DNA from: Dimorphilus gyrociliatus | Taxonomy: Eukaryota > Annelida > Polychaeta > Dinophilidae | Direction of reading: 5' to 3' | Assembly (NCBI GenBank): GCA_904063045.1 | Contig: CAJFCJ010000007.1 | Location: 3,479,404 to 3,543,403 of the forward strand | Length of the DNA: 64,000 nucleotides | In this document: in pieces, positions 25,700-36,565 of the stretch | Layout: every line of letters starts with the position of its first letter | Numbering within the stretch: position 1 is the stretch's first letter | Made by a program: the position numbers and the translations under genes | Notes under the pieces: generated by a model | The model's input: only the letters and a program-made list of their open reading frames with translations | Databases searched by the model: none | Told to the model about the DNA's origin: nothing

Positions 25700-27030
25700 T
25701 TAACATAACCAATACATTCATGTTTCTTTTTTACTAATATTAAAAAATTTGGAACAGACTAACCCCGTAAGTTATACAATAATAAGTTTACTATTGTCAC
25801 TGCCTTTTGTCATTCAAGTGATTTTTATAGCTTGGGTGTGCCAGTCAAAATTTCTTCTCAATTCTAAAATCCTTTCTATTAATAGTGTTTTACATTATCT
25901 ATTTAATTAAAACATGATTTTATTTCTAGGAAGTGGAAAAAGAAAATCAGAGGTTAGAGAAATTAAAGAGGTTAAGGGAAGAACAAGAAAAACAATGGAA
26001 AAAAGATTTACAAGATGCGGATGAGTGTGAGAAAATATATGAAACTGCTAAAGCTGGTGAGGAAAATGCAAATAGGGAGGCGGATAACGCTAGAGATAGA
26101 GCTAAAAGAACGGCTGATGACAATGAACGAAGAGAGGCGGAAGAGAGAGAACAGAGGGCTAGATTAAACGCTAAGGAAAATAGGAACAAGAAAATAAGAT
26201 ATAATCTGAAGGTAGCTGTGAAGAGAAGAGATAGAGAACGACTTCCGCCTGCTGTTGACGAGTTTAAGAAAGCAAAACTTCCCGATGATGATATGGATTT
26301 GGCAAAAGCTGAAAGATTATTGAGGGAGTTCCAAGCCAGAGACGGTTTACAAAAGGCTATGTCTCAAAGAGAATTGAAAGCATTGGAAAAGGCCATTGCG
26401 TACGTGAAAAGAAGTGGATTTGAAATGGAATTGGCTCATGAACTATTAGAAGCCAATCGTATATTACTCCAATTAAGAAGACTTGAGAGAATCCGAGCTG
26501 AAATCCTTGAACTTAAACAATCGACTGTGGCCGAAATAAGAAGTTATCAGAAACCGCCAGAGATTGTACACGTCGTTATGACTGGTACATTCCTAATTTT
26601 GGGTCATAAAGAGAAGGAGACTAAAGTTTGGAAAACAGTTCAGAGTCTTGTTGGTAAGACTGGAAAAGAAGGTCTCAAACGTAGGTGTTTAGAATGTAAC
26701 CCAGATAACATCAAAGATGAAGATGCAAAGAGGGCGAAGAAGTTAATGTCATCGTTTGATTTGGACGATGTTAGAGACGTTTCCGCTGGTGCAGCAACAT
26801 TTTACGTATGGTCTATGACAATGATTGAAGAAAAGCAAATTCGTATAGAGGCGAAGAAACGGGAAGCGGAAGAAAAGTTAAAAGAGCAGAAAGAACGAGA
26901 AGAAAAGGAGGAAGCTATTAAAAAACAAAGAGCAGAGGCGGCCAAAACACCAATAGACACACAAAAAAGTTTAGATAATAGCGAAACAAACCCTACAAAA
27001 ACTGATGAAAGTAACGAAACTGGGAATTAG
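24631..27030 (+). CDS. EF-hand-like, coiled-coil protein with a dynein-stalk-like domain
   Basis: Exons 24631-24941, 25000-25181, 25234-25382, 25447-25519, 25580-25635 and 25930-27030 join in frame to 623 aa; an optional 9-nt microexon is 25758-25766. The N-terminal ~170 residues have two degenerate EF-hand loops (DKNFIGELTAEQ and DTENSDTISEEQ). A long Arg/Glu/Lys-rich coiled coil follows. Residues about 460-560 (26545-26832) contain IRSYQKPPEIVHVVM, then LILG, a Trp, FDLDDV and AATFYVWSM. This order matches the stalk/microtubule-binding region of dynein heavy chains (SYxxPPxxVxxVM, LLG, W, FD, AA...WV). No AAA+ motor or tail is present. Microtubule binding, perhaps ciliary, is inference. The tail is charged and low-complexity. 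I know no named family with this architecture. Confidence 0.7.
25662..25697. repeat. (TA)n microsatellite
   Basis: About 18 TA units inside the intron of the EF-hand/dynein-stalk-like gene, upstream of the candidate microexon. Confidence 0.95.
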
Positions 27031-27763
27031 TATAATGGCTGGTACATTAACATTCCTATATAGATGTAGAGCATTTTTTCAATTCTATCAATGTCTTCCA
27101 TTTTTCCAAGTTAAGCTTACTGCCTTGGTACTTTTCGAAATTCTTAAATATTTACCAATTTTTCTAATAAAATATTTATCGATTGGTTCTCTAATCCCCC
27201 CTCATTCAGAGTTAATTTGCATACCTTTATTATGTCGTAGTTAATACTTGGAATAAGTTATAGATGGAGATTTATCGTTTCTTTTCAAATGTTATGCAGA
27301 CGATTTTCGTAAAAGTACGGTCTTAACTCCTCACCGATTTTTTCCTCTTATTTTAAAGATAAAATCGAAATACGATTCTTTTAAAACTATAAATAATATT
27401 TATCATTCCTTGAACTTCATAATATCGAATATATAAGTTAAATTACGAAGTTAAATATTAATACGAAACTATCCCGTAAACCGGAAATAAATTCACGCGG
27501 AAAATTTTGCAAGGAGGGTCAGATTTGTAAGCTTTTATTCTTTAATTTATTGAAGTAATAAATCATTTTCTAATTGTAAAAAGTAAATAGTTGTTTATAT
27601 CATTGCATTCGTAGAATTGAAAGTTTACAAGGCTATCAAGAGAAAAAATATATAGGAACTTATAGGAAAATAGGATAAACATTTCATGTTAGGAAGCAAA
27701 AGTTTATTAATATCCTCTGTCAAGCCTTAAATCTCACTCAATTAACAGTTAAAGTTCGATAAA
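27031..27763. other. Spacer upstream of LSM10
   Basis: AT-rich sequence with the 3' region of the preceding gene and the 5' region of LSM10. I see no further gene. Confidence 0.5.
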
Positions 27764-28198
27764 ATGGCATCGGAATTAAGCAAAAAAGAGATTCAAAAGA
27801 TAACTAATACGTTAGTGTGCCTTGCAAAGGGTACTGAAGGCTATCGCCTAAAAGTCCATCAACAGAATGGTGTAATCGCCGAAGGACTGGTGGATAAAGT
27901 GGACGGTTACATGAATTACGATATGAGAAATGTTCGCATTCAATTACCAAACGGTTCAATAGAAAATTTGGACCAAATGTTAATTAATTCAAGAAAGATA
28001 AAATATATAGAGATACCAAAAGAGATGAATATAAAAAGAACAATGGAAAATCAATTGAGAGTATTTAATAAGCCAGTGCAGAAGTACTTGGGAAAGAAGG
28101 GTACATCAAATCTTATGCAAAAGTTGAAAAGGATCGATGATGATGCTGATGATAATGATGATAATGATGATGATGATGATAATAACAATAAAAAATAA
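27764..28198 (+). CDS. LSM10: U7 snRNP Sm-like protein LSM10
   Basis: Sm-fold protein that, with LSM11, replaces SmD1/SmD2 in the U7 snRNP, which processes histone pre-mRNA 3' ends. Single exon, 144 aa. Sm1-like GLVDKVDGYMNYDMRNVRI and Sm2-like LINSRKIKYIEIP are followed by the family tail pattern MNIKRTMENQL. That tail resembles LSM10 rather than SmD1, which would end in GR repeats. The C-terminus is extended by an Asp/Asn/Lys-rich tail from GAT/AAT repeats, making it slightly longer than the ~120 aa vertebrate protein. DNA2 starts only 199 bp downstream on the same strand. Confidence 0.85.
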   Translation: MASELSKKEIQKITNTLVCLAKGTEGYRLKVHQQNGVIAEGLVDKVDGYMNYDMRNVRIQLPNGSIENLDQMLINSRKIKYIEIPKEMNIKRTMENQLRVFNKPVQKYLGKKGTSNLMQKLKRIDDDADDNDDNDDDDDNNNKK

Positions 28199-28384
28199 TG
28201 ATAATATTGTTGTTGATGACTCTTAATTGTAATATTAAACATATTTGAATTTGTAGCAAAATATTCTATATATAGAAATCTAAAATAAATAAAGCTTTTC
28301 TTAGCTTAAGAGAACATAAAAAGCTAGTTTTTAAGGTAAAAACTATAATAATTAATAAAAAACTAAAATATGTTGAATTTATAT

Positions 28385-28397
28385 TTTTCAGATTATA
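28385..28397 (+). other. 3' splice-site-like sequence abutting the DNA2 start codon
   Basis: ATTTTTCAG ends at 28391, six bases before the DNA2 ATG. The LSM10 3' region just upstream contains AATAAA near 28286. It could be the acceptor of an unseen 5' UTR intron or a spliced-leader acceptor; sequence alone cannot decide. Confidence 0.35.
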
Positions 28398-31300
28398 ATG
28401 AAAAAGTCAAAACAACCGACATTGGATTCATTTATGAAATTAACCAATAAAACACCAAAAACACCTTCTAATAATGATAATACTACTGATATCGATAACG
28501 ATGATATTATTGAATGTTCACCATTATTAAAAACTAAAGTAACTAAATTAAGTAAAGTTAGAAGTTTTAATGGAGCAGCAAATTTTAAAACATCATTAAA
28601 TGGCGAAACTTTAAAAAAGAAGAAAATGAACGATAAATGCCAAATTTTAAAAGAAAAAAGTCAGAAAGAAGTTAAAGAATTAATTAATAAGATAGCAACT
28701 AAAATGCAAGCTGTACCAATTAAAGAATGTAATATTGAAAGTGAAGATTTAAATGATATTTTACAAGATATTGATCCTACTCTTCAAGATAAAGTCATAA
28801 AGGTTAAAAAATTAATATTTTTACTTTCATATCTTTTAATCTAATTAATTATCTTCTCATCTTCTTTTTCCTTTTACATATTAGAAATCTAAAGAAGAAA
28901 CTTCTTCCTCTATGAAAAGTGACGCTCAAACGTCTATAAAAACGCCAAGAGAAAAGTTAAAAGTATTAATACTATTAAAAATAATAAATTCTTTTTAGTA
29001 AATTATTTTCCATTTAAGGAATTAAAACCGGTTAAAGTCAATATTAAGAAAAGGAAGGAGACGTCTTCCAGCGATATACCATTTAAATTTCCAAAAAAAG
29101 AGACGCAAATCGTTACTAAACGCGAACGAGTAAAGGGATACAATTCAAAGTGAGATATTCCTATTATATAATCAACGTTTTGGAATATATAATCCGAAAG
29201 GAAATATTTTGCAGTTGGAAAGAGAAGCTCTATAAACCATTAATGAAAACTAAGTGGAGAGTTACAAGTGTAAAGCAAGAGTAATTAAATACCAATATTT
29301 AATTATAATTATCTTTTACCGAGGACTTGACCTAATTACTCATACTTTCTTCTTTTAGAAAGATGTGTAAGATTCTAGAAGTTTCTCACTACTTGGAAGG
29401 AACTAACGAAACAATTGAACTCTTCGATTATTGGTACAGATAAACACTTTTAACTATTATTTTTTGATATAATGAATTAATAGTATCATTATTCCAATTA
29501 AGGGATGATAATACACCAGTTGGAGCAGGAGATATAATATGCGCTTATGGTGAAAAAGAATCGTGCGCAAAACCTATTAAAATTGATAAGAATCATGGTT
29601 TTGTGATCATTGATCCCGATCGTTTAATAAGCGTTACATCCGTTGTCGCGACGCGTAGATGTATGAGAAGGTTTGTATTTTAATTAGGTCACTAAAGATA
29701 TAATACAAATTTAATTTGATTCTCCTTCAATTTTTATAGACAAGTTTTAAAAGACATCTTCAAAGTTTGTACATTTCTTATTAATAGATACAATACATAA
29801 TAGATAATTCTATATCATTGTTTTTAATAGGAATATCCAATGCAAGACGGTAATAATGAACTTCCAAAATCAGCTCTATGCGGTTCTATTGTTCACGCAG
29901 TCTTTCAGAGAGTACGTAGAGGATGCTCGACAATCGTTTTACTTTAGGTAATTAACTAAGAAAATACTCTTTTCCTTTCGTAGGCCCTTGTCGAGAAGAG
30001 ATTTGATGAGAAAACCCTATTTTGGTTCTTGGAAAAAACAATTGGGAATTACTTAATTGATATGTTGGTTATAATTTAAATCATTATGAATTAATTAATA
30101 TATTTTCGCTTTTAAGGTACGCTCTTAATTTTGATGAGAACTTTTTAAGGGCCTGGTTTAAGCCTATGGCTGAGCAAATGAGAATATGGAATGGGAAATT
30201 TGTTAATAATCCATCAAATAAACCGAATATAAATCAAATAGTTGATATAGAAGAATGTATTTGGTCGCCAGAGATTGGTATGAGAGGTAAAATTGATGCT
30301 ACGGTTGAATGCGATGGAGAGATTACACCATTGGAATTAAAAACTGGTAAAGTTAAAAATAACGAAGAACACGATGGTCAAGTTGTTCTATATAATTATA
30401 TGCTTGGTTTAATAACGAGAAATGTAATTCAAACTGGCCTCCTTCTATACGTTAGAGATGGAAATCGTATGAAACAAGTTGAAAGTAAACACGCCTATAC
30501 AATGCGTATGTTAAATGATTAAGATAAATAGAACACAATCTATTTTAATTATATATTTCCTATAGATTTATTTCAAGCAAGAAATGAATTAGTTAAATGT
30601 TTAAAGAATGTTGAAACATATTTTCAACTACCTAAACCTATTGAAAATGATTTTATCTGCTCAAAATGCCCTCAAAATGTTACTTGTGGACTATTAGAAA
30701 GGAAATTAAATGGAGAAAATGCATCAAAATCACATATTCAATATTCAAATCATTTAAAAGATGAAGAAATTGATTTTACTATAAATTGGTTATATACTTT
30801 AAAAGATGAAGCAGATTTTAATAATAATTATTTAACTAAAATACTGAATGATCCTAATTCAACAAGGTCATGTTCATACGCAGGACTTAACTGCGTAAGT
30901 TGTAAGAAAGTTGATGAAAATTATATAATTGATTTTGTTCATGTTTCTCATGGGTATTTATTATTTATTATTTCAAATAATTACTGAATTGTTTTTCCTT
31001 TTTCTTCAGTTTAATCGATAGGAAATTATTAGATTTTGAAGAACAAGATTTATTGATTATTAGTACAGAATATCCAAATGCAAGATTATGTTTAGCAACT
31101 GGTAGACTATTGAAAATATCTTTGCAAACCATTCAAGTTATTATTGATAGGTATTAATAATTGCATTTTTTATTAGATATTAAAATCTCAATTCATTTTT
31201 AGGCAACTTGAAAGTGAACAAAATGGAATTTGTATTATTTATAGAATTGATAAAAGGGACTATTCACCTTCGTTACATTTTAGCGAGAGTCTATTACAAA

Positions 31301-32850
31301 TGATGACAGATACGCCGAAATATAAAAGATTAAGAGATCTTATTATTTATGGTTCACAACCTAATTTCGAATCTAAATTAACTAATGAAATGATTGAGAA
31401 AGGTAATAAATTTGTATTTATTGTTTGTTTATTTATTTTTTATCTCTCTCTCTCTCTCTCTCTTTTGTAATTAGTTCGAATTGCTAGCGGAAATGAGATA
31501 AACGAGAGACAGAAAGAGATTTTAGTCTATTCTGTATGTTGTCAAGATTATTTACTGGTTAACGGCTATCCTGGTACTGGAAAAACTACTATTATAGCTA
31601 AACTTGTCGCATTTCTGACGTCTCTCAATTACAAACTACTCTTATCAACGTATACAAACTCGGCTTTGGATAATATTTTCATTAAATTAAAGAAACATAA
31701 TGTTAAAGCTATACGATTGGGAAATAAATTTAAATGTCATCCGGATGTTACGCAATACGCTGAAGATGAAATTCTTAGGGAATGTTCATCCGTTCATAAT
31801 ATAAGAGATAGAATTAAAGATATACAAGTTTTTGGCGCAACAATGAACCATTTGGCTAGTTCACCAAAAATTATTCAACCTATTCATTTCGATTATGCCA
31901 TTATTGACGAAGCGTCGCAAGCAACTCTCCCAGCATGTTTAACGCCTATACTTAAAGCTGAAAAGTTTATCCTTGTTGGTGATATTAAACAATTGGCTCC
32001 CTTACTTATAAAAGGTTCCGGTGAGAGTCTCCTCGAAAGATTATCGGTATTTTGTCCAAACAATTGTAAAGTTGATATGGTTGAACAGTATAGAATGAAC
32101 GATGAAATCTTACAACTGAGCAATCAATTATACTATTCAAATAATTTACGATCTGGCAGTAAAGAAGTAGCTAATCAAACGTTACAATTATCCGGAAATA
32201 GTTTTGGTAATAAGGTTGAAGAATTTATTATAAATCCTAATCATTCGGTTTGTGCACTACTCACCGACGATTTAGGATTACAGGCAGCCGAATTTCAATA
32301 TTGCGCTGGTATTTTAAACAATTACGAAGCTGATATTGCAGTAGAAATAGCTAATAATTTAATAATGGTAAGCCATTTAACCATTTATTATATATATATA
32401 TATTTCATAGAGTTCTATCATCCTTATTGAACATTTCATTCCAACCTATAGAATGGACTAGACGCTCAAGATATTGGAATAATTACACCTTATACCTGTC
32501 AAGTTAAGTTAATTAAGGAAAAATTAGGTCCAAAAAGCGAAATTGAAGTTAAAACAATTGATCAATCTCAGGGAAGGGATAAAAATTGTATTATTTTATC
32601 GTTCGTAAGGGCAAGATGGACTTTGAATGAAGAGGGGAAAGAGAGCGATACTTGTCAGGAAAAAGTTAACGAGCAGGGACTGAGCGGAATCCTCTCGGAT
32701 GAGAAGAGGTTAAACGTATCGTTAACAAGAGCAAAATGTAAATTAATTATTATAGGAAATAAAGAAAAACTCTTATCCTATCTACCTTTTAAACGATTCT
32801 TTTCAATTTTGAAAGATAATCAAATATTTCGTCTAACTTCTAAAAATTAA
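28398..32850 (+). CDS. DNA2: DNA replication ATP-dependent helicase/nuclease DNA2
   Basis: Nuclease-helicase for Okazaki-fragment flap removal, end resection and fork processing. Fifteen exons: 28398-28802, 28885-28962, 29019-29149, 29215-29280, 29359-29433, 29503-29670, 29740-29764, 29831-29911, 29984-30063, 30117-30505, 30566-30953, 31010-31150, 31203-31402, 31475-32367, 32452-32850. They total 1172 aa in frame (human about 1060). The RecB-type nuclease core shows GKIDAT and LELKTGK. Iron-sulfur cysteines include CGSIVHAVFQ and CSKCPQNVTC. The SF1 helicase has Walker A GYPGTGKTT, Walker B IIDEASQ, DIKQLAPL, VEQYRMN, TIDQSQGRD and LNVSLTRAK. Residues 5-12 (QPTLDSFM) resemble a PCNA-binding PIP box. 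Start chosen as the first Met in the open frame, just after an acceptor-like site. Confidence 0.96.
31442..31462. repeat. (TC)n tract in a DNA2 intron
   Basis: A short run of TC units in the intron 31403-31474, forming part of the polypyrimidine tract before the acceptor. Confidence 0.9.
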
Positions 32851-33490
32851 TTAATTAATTAATTAACTACTAAATATTATGCATGTTTATATTTGACCTT
32901 TTAACCTTTAATTTAATGAAATATAACGTATTAATTGTTTTTATTTTTACTCTTTTAATAATAAAACTATACCCGTTTAAACAGTTTTTTTTTAAAAGCT
33001 TTAATATAGATATATTGACGACTGTTTGATATTCCATCTTGTTCATATACTTCTCAACAGTTATCTTTTACAGTTTCTCAGTTAAAACTAACTAAAAAAA
33101 TTGAATCTTTTCAACTCTTGTAGGCCTAAGATCGGCTACATTTGCTAACTATATTTCAGCTAGACTAGCATACGGGTTCTAACTGCCAGGTACCGCGCAG
33201 TCCCGCGCAGTAGGTAGTTTAACCCTCAAGCTAATATTTTATTTTCTGCCGCTTGTAGTCTATTTATGAACTAAAAATGAATATGGTTACAAAAGCTGTG
33301 CAGGACAAAGGTAATGCAGTTGATTTTGCTTATTTTTTTATAAATAAAGTTAGGTATAATACTTGCGTTTGATACCGAGCGATATTAGGCGTTTTTACCC
33401 ACTCGACGTTCCCGCGTAAAGTATACGCTGCGTCGTTTATTGCTTAATTTTTGAGCATGATGCAATTTATTCGTTGTCGGTGATAGTGAT
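32851..33490. other. Spacer between DNA2 and FLASH, with a possible upstream ORF
   Basis: AT-rich after the DNA2 stop. A short open frame starts at 33277 (MNMVTKAVQDK) and runs into a donor-like GTAATG. It may be an alternative or untranslated first exon of FLASH. No other gene was seen. Confidence 0.35.
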
Positions 33491-36203
33491 ATGACCTGTC
33501 CAACGCCTTCCTTTGATCTCTACGACGATTTGGTGTCGTTCGACCATTTGACAGAGGTTAGTTAAGTCTCTCTTGAACAGAGTTAGTTACTTCATCGGTT
33601 TTGTCTTGAAGGAAGCGGGTAAACTTGATAAGGCCGAATCGGAGATCACCAGTTTGAACGATCGATTAGAATATTTAACCAAACAAAATTCAGATTTAGT
33701 AGAAAAGAATCTTCTATTAAGGAAAAACATATCGAAATTATATAAAACTGCCAAGAAGGAAATCAAGCAAAAAAATGATGTAATTAGAGAGTAAGTGTTT
33801 TATTAAAAATCAACAAAGATACAATCTACTTATTAATAAATAACATATATAGTTTGAATGAGAAATTAGAAGAATTTGAGCGGAGAGAACGAGCAGATAG
33901 ATCCCACTCCAAATATTCAGATAGAAGACGACATAGTAGCAGAAGATCACCTATTCGGAATAATAAACGTTCTCCTACAAAATCTAGATCGCCTAAACGA
34001 TTTAGAGATAGATCAATATCGCCAAAATATAGTGGAAGAGATTGTAGACATTCCTCTAGATCGAATAGACACAGATATAGTCCTCGTACACCTAGTAGTG
34101 ACCTTAGGAAAGGGGAATCGAATAAATATCGTAAAAATGAGAAAAAAGACATCAGTATTAGTCAGAATTTTAGTGAATCCCTCGAAGATGGAGAAATAGC
34201 CGATAGCAAATACCCTTCGGTAAAGACTAAGAAAGAGGATAGAGCTGAACATTCAAAGAAGATTCCTCCCAATAAGCGTTTTGATAAAATAACCAGTCTT
34301 ACAGATGTTCAATCGTCCTCCAGCGATATTTGCGGTACAAGAGGTGATAAGAAAGCGGATGAATCTAATAAGAAAGAGAATAAACGAGATAAAAGGAATC
34401 TTAAACGATCTAGTCTAGAATCGGTGGTACGGGTAGTAACGCCGTTACAAGAGAGAAATGTTACAAATCATTCATATATTGATAAAAATAAATCCATACC
34501 TAGAAGTCGACAGAATAGCTGGGATAAAAATAACGATATTTTAAAAACTGGTAATGAAAATATCGCTAAAAGTACTACTAATCAAGTTGATAAGTTACCG
34601 TCAAATGAGAAAACTAATATTTCTCCTGATGCTGGGAAGCAAGACTTGAATAAAGTAACTGATATATCGAATGATAATAATGATAATGATGACAACCGCC
34701 ATGATAGGAAAACTTTACATTCTCACCTTCTCAAGAATACGGGACTAGGTAAGAAAGAATTGGACGCTAAAATGGAAGAGATTTCGCAAAGAAATGAAAA
34801 AATTATCAAAGAACAAGAGGACTATTGTATAACTAGCGATTATAAACAGGCTATGCACGCTGTTAGAACAATGGATAGGAATAATAGGAAGCGGAAGAGA
34901 CAAAGTTTAGATTTTTGTAAGAAGGACGATGAAGAACAATTAGAAGAGATAAACGATATTGTATCTATTCCTTCTGTACAATCTATTACTTCTTTGAATT
35001 CCAGTTTATCTACGCAAATAACTACAGTTGATAATATTATCGAATTAGCTCGTAAACAAACAAAAATCAATCAAGATAAATTAAAAACTTGTCGTAACGA
35101 ATCGAAAATGACGGATAGTAATTATTATTTAATTCCTATTAATTTACCACCTTGGTCAAGGGTCAAAATGCCGAAAATGGCTGAGAATAGGCCAAGGTCA
35201 CAAACGGCAAATATACCTGAAAATAGGATAGGGGATATTAAAGATCCAAGAATAAATCATTATCGTTTAAAATGTTCATTAACGGATATATTATTAACGA
35301 AAGATGATAATTTAAGAACATGTTGGGGATCGAAAGATACGCATTCAGATAATATTAAAGAGACGCTTGAAACGAGTCATCATTCAGAGATGGATATATC
35401 GAAGACGTCTTTTAATTCTTCGAAAAAGTCTACGGATAAGAGTCTGTCAATTTCCGCAGGCGAAGAGTTTGATGGAAAAATATGGTAAACAATATACAAA
35501 AACTAGCTTTTAAAGTCTTTTTAGATACGTTAAACTTGAAGATAGAGAGAAGCGTTTTTATTTTTAATTAGTAATAATTAATTAACTTTGTTTTTACGTA
35601 AACAACAAACATTAGCTATGTAAACATTTTCCATTCAGCTCTTCGAATAAGGAAGAAGGCTCAAGAACTAAACCGATTGATAGTAGTACACCGTTCTTCA
35701 AGCATAAGATAAACAACGACTTTGCAGTTGACGTCTCACCTGTAACATTTTCGGATTCGAAAAATTGTATGAAGGATAATTTTATGAAGCCTCCTCCTAC
35801 TAGAAATTTACCAATAATTAATCTATTCGGAACAAGAACAGATAAAATTGAACGCGCTAAAAGAACTTGTGTTGTTATTGAGGACTCTTCAATATCATCA
35901 TTACTCCATTGTCTCTTGGATTTTGCTGATAAATCATTAAAATTGAAGGATAATGATAATGATAGGAGAAATGATGATCTAGATAAGATGTTCGAGAGAG
36001 CTTTTCACATTTATAGTACTCCTGATAAAGATCTCTACCTTCCAAGATTAATTGGTGACGATACGAATACAACGTCACTATCTAACTGGCCAAATCATGA
36101 CTTTGTACCCCCAATGACCGACGATACAACTATATCGTCACCTTCAAAGTGCTTTGATAAATATATTAATAGAATGGCTTCGCTTTCCGATACAACTAAG
36201 TAA
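33491..36203 (+). CDS. CASP8AP2: FLASH/CASP8AP2-like histone pre-mRNA processing factor
   Basis: Nuclear scaffold that binds LSM11 of the U7 snRNP and helps recruit the histone pre-mRNA cleavage complex at histone locus bodies. Exons 33491-33556, 33612-33790, 33853-35484 and 35639-36203 join in frame to 813 aa. The N-terminal FDLYDDLVSFDHL matches the FLASH LDLYEEI-type motif. The coiled coil LLLRKNISKLYKTAKKEI closely parallels the vertebrate FLASH segment SLKKNISALIKTARVEI. An Arg/Ser-rich stretch and the LEDGEI motif (FLASH has LEEGEI) follow; the rest is disordered and Lys/Asp/Asn-rich. It is much shorter than vertebrate FLASH, as in other invertebrates. The start codon is the first in frame upstream of the motif; an extra 5' exon at 33277 is possible. 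Confidence 0.75.
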
Positions 36204-36400
36204 AAACGTCTAGCCTTTTTTACTATATATCAGCGTATTGTCAAATTATATTGTAATATATCCTGTACCTTTTTTCCTTATCAATTATTAGACATAGTTA
36301 ACATTTTTGAATAGAAGGTCGAAAAAGTGAATATATATGTCAAAATAAATTTATATTAAAGTAATCTAAGGCCGCCTTTATTGTCTCTTCCTCCCCTCCC

Positions 36401-36418
36401 TCCTCTCTCTCGTCTCTC

Positions 36419-36469
<51 letters not shown>

Positions 36470-36480
36470 TCTCTCCCTCT
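36401..36480. repeat. (TC)n microsatellite upstream of WDR24
   Basis: An imperfect TC/TCG tract of about 80 bp between FLASH and WDR24. A strong acceptor-like TTTCATTTCGCAG ends near 36532, about 33 bp before the WDR24 ATG, with no obvious matching donor upstream. Confidence 0.85.
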
Positions 36481-36565
36481 CATTCCTCCGTTTCTCGCTC
36501 CTGTTTTTTATGTTTTTTTGTTTCATTTCGCAGCCCCTTTAGGAACCTCTGAAAATCTTCAGACG

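Noticed and set aside
34013-34252. Minus-strand frames opposite FLASH
   Set aside because: Shadows of the Arg/Ser/Asp-rich coding strand with no splice or family support.
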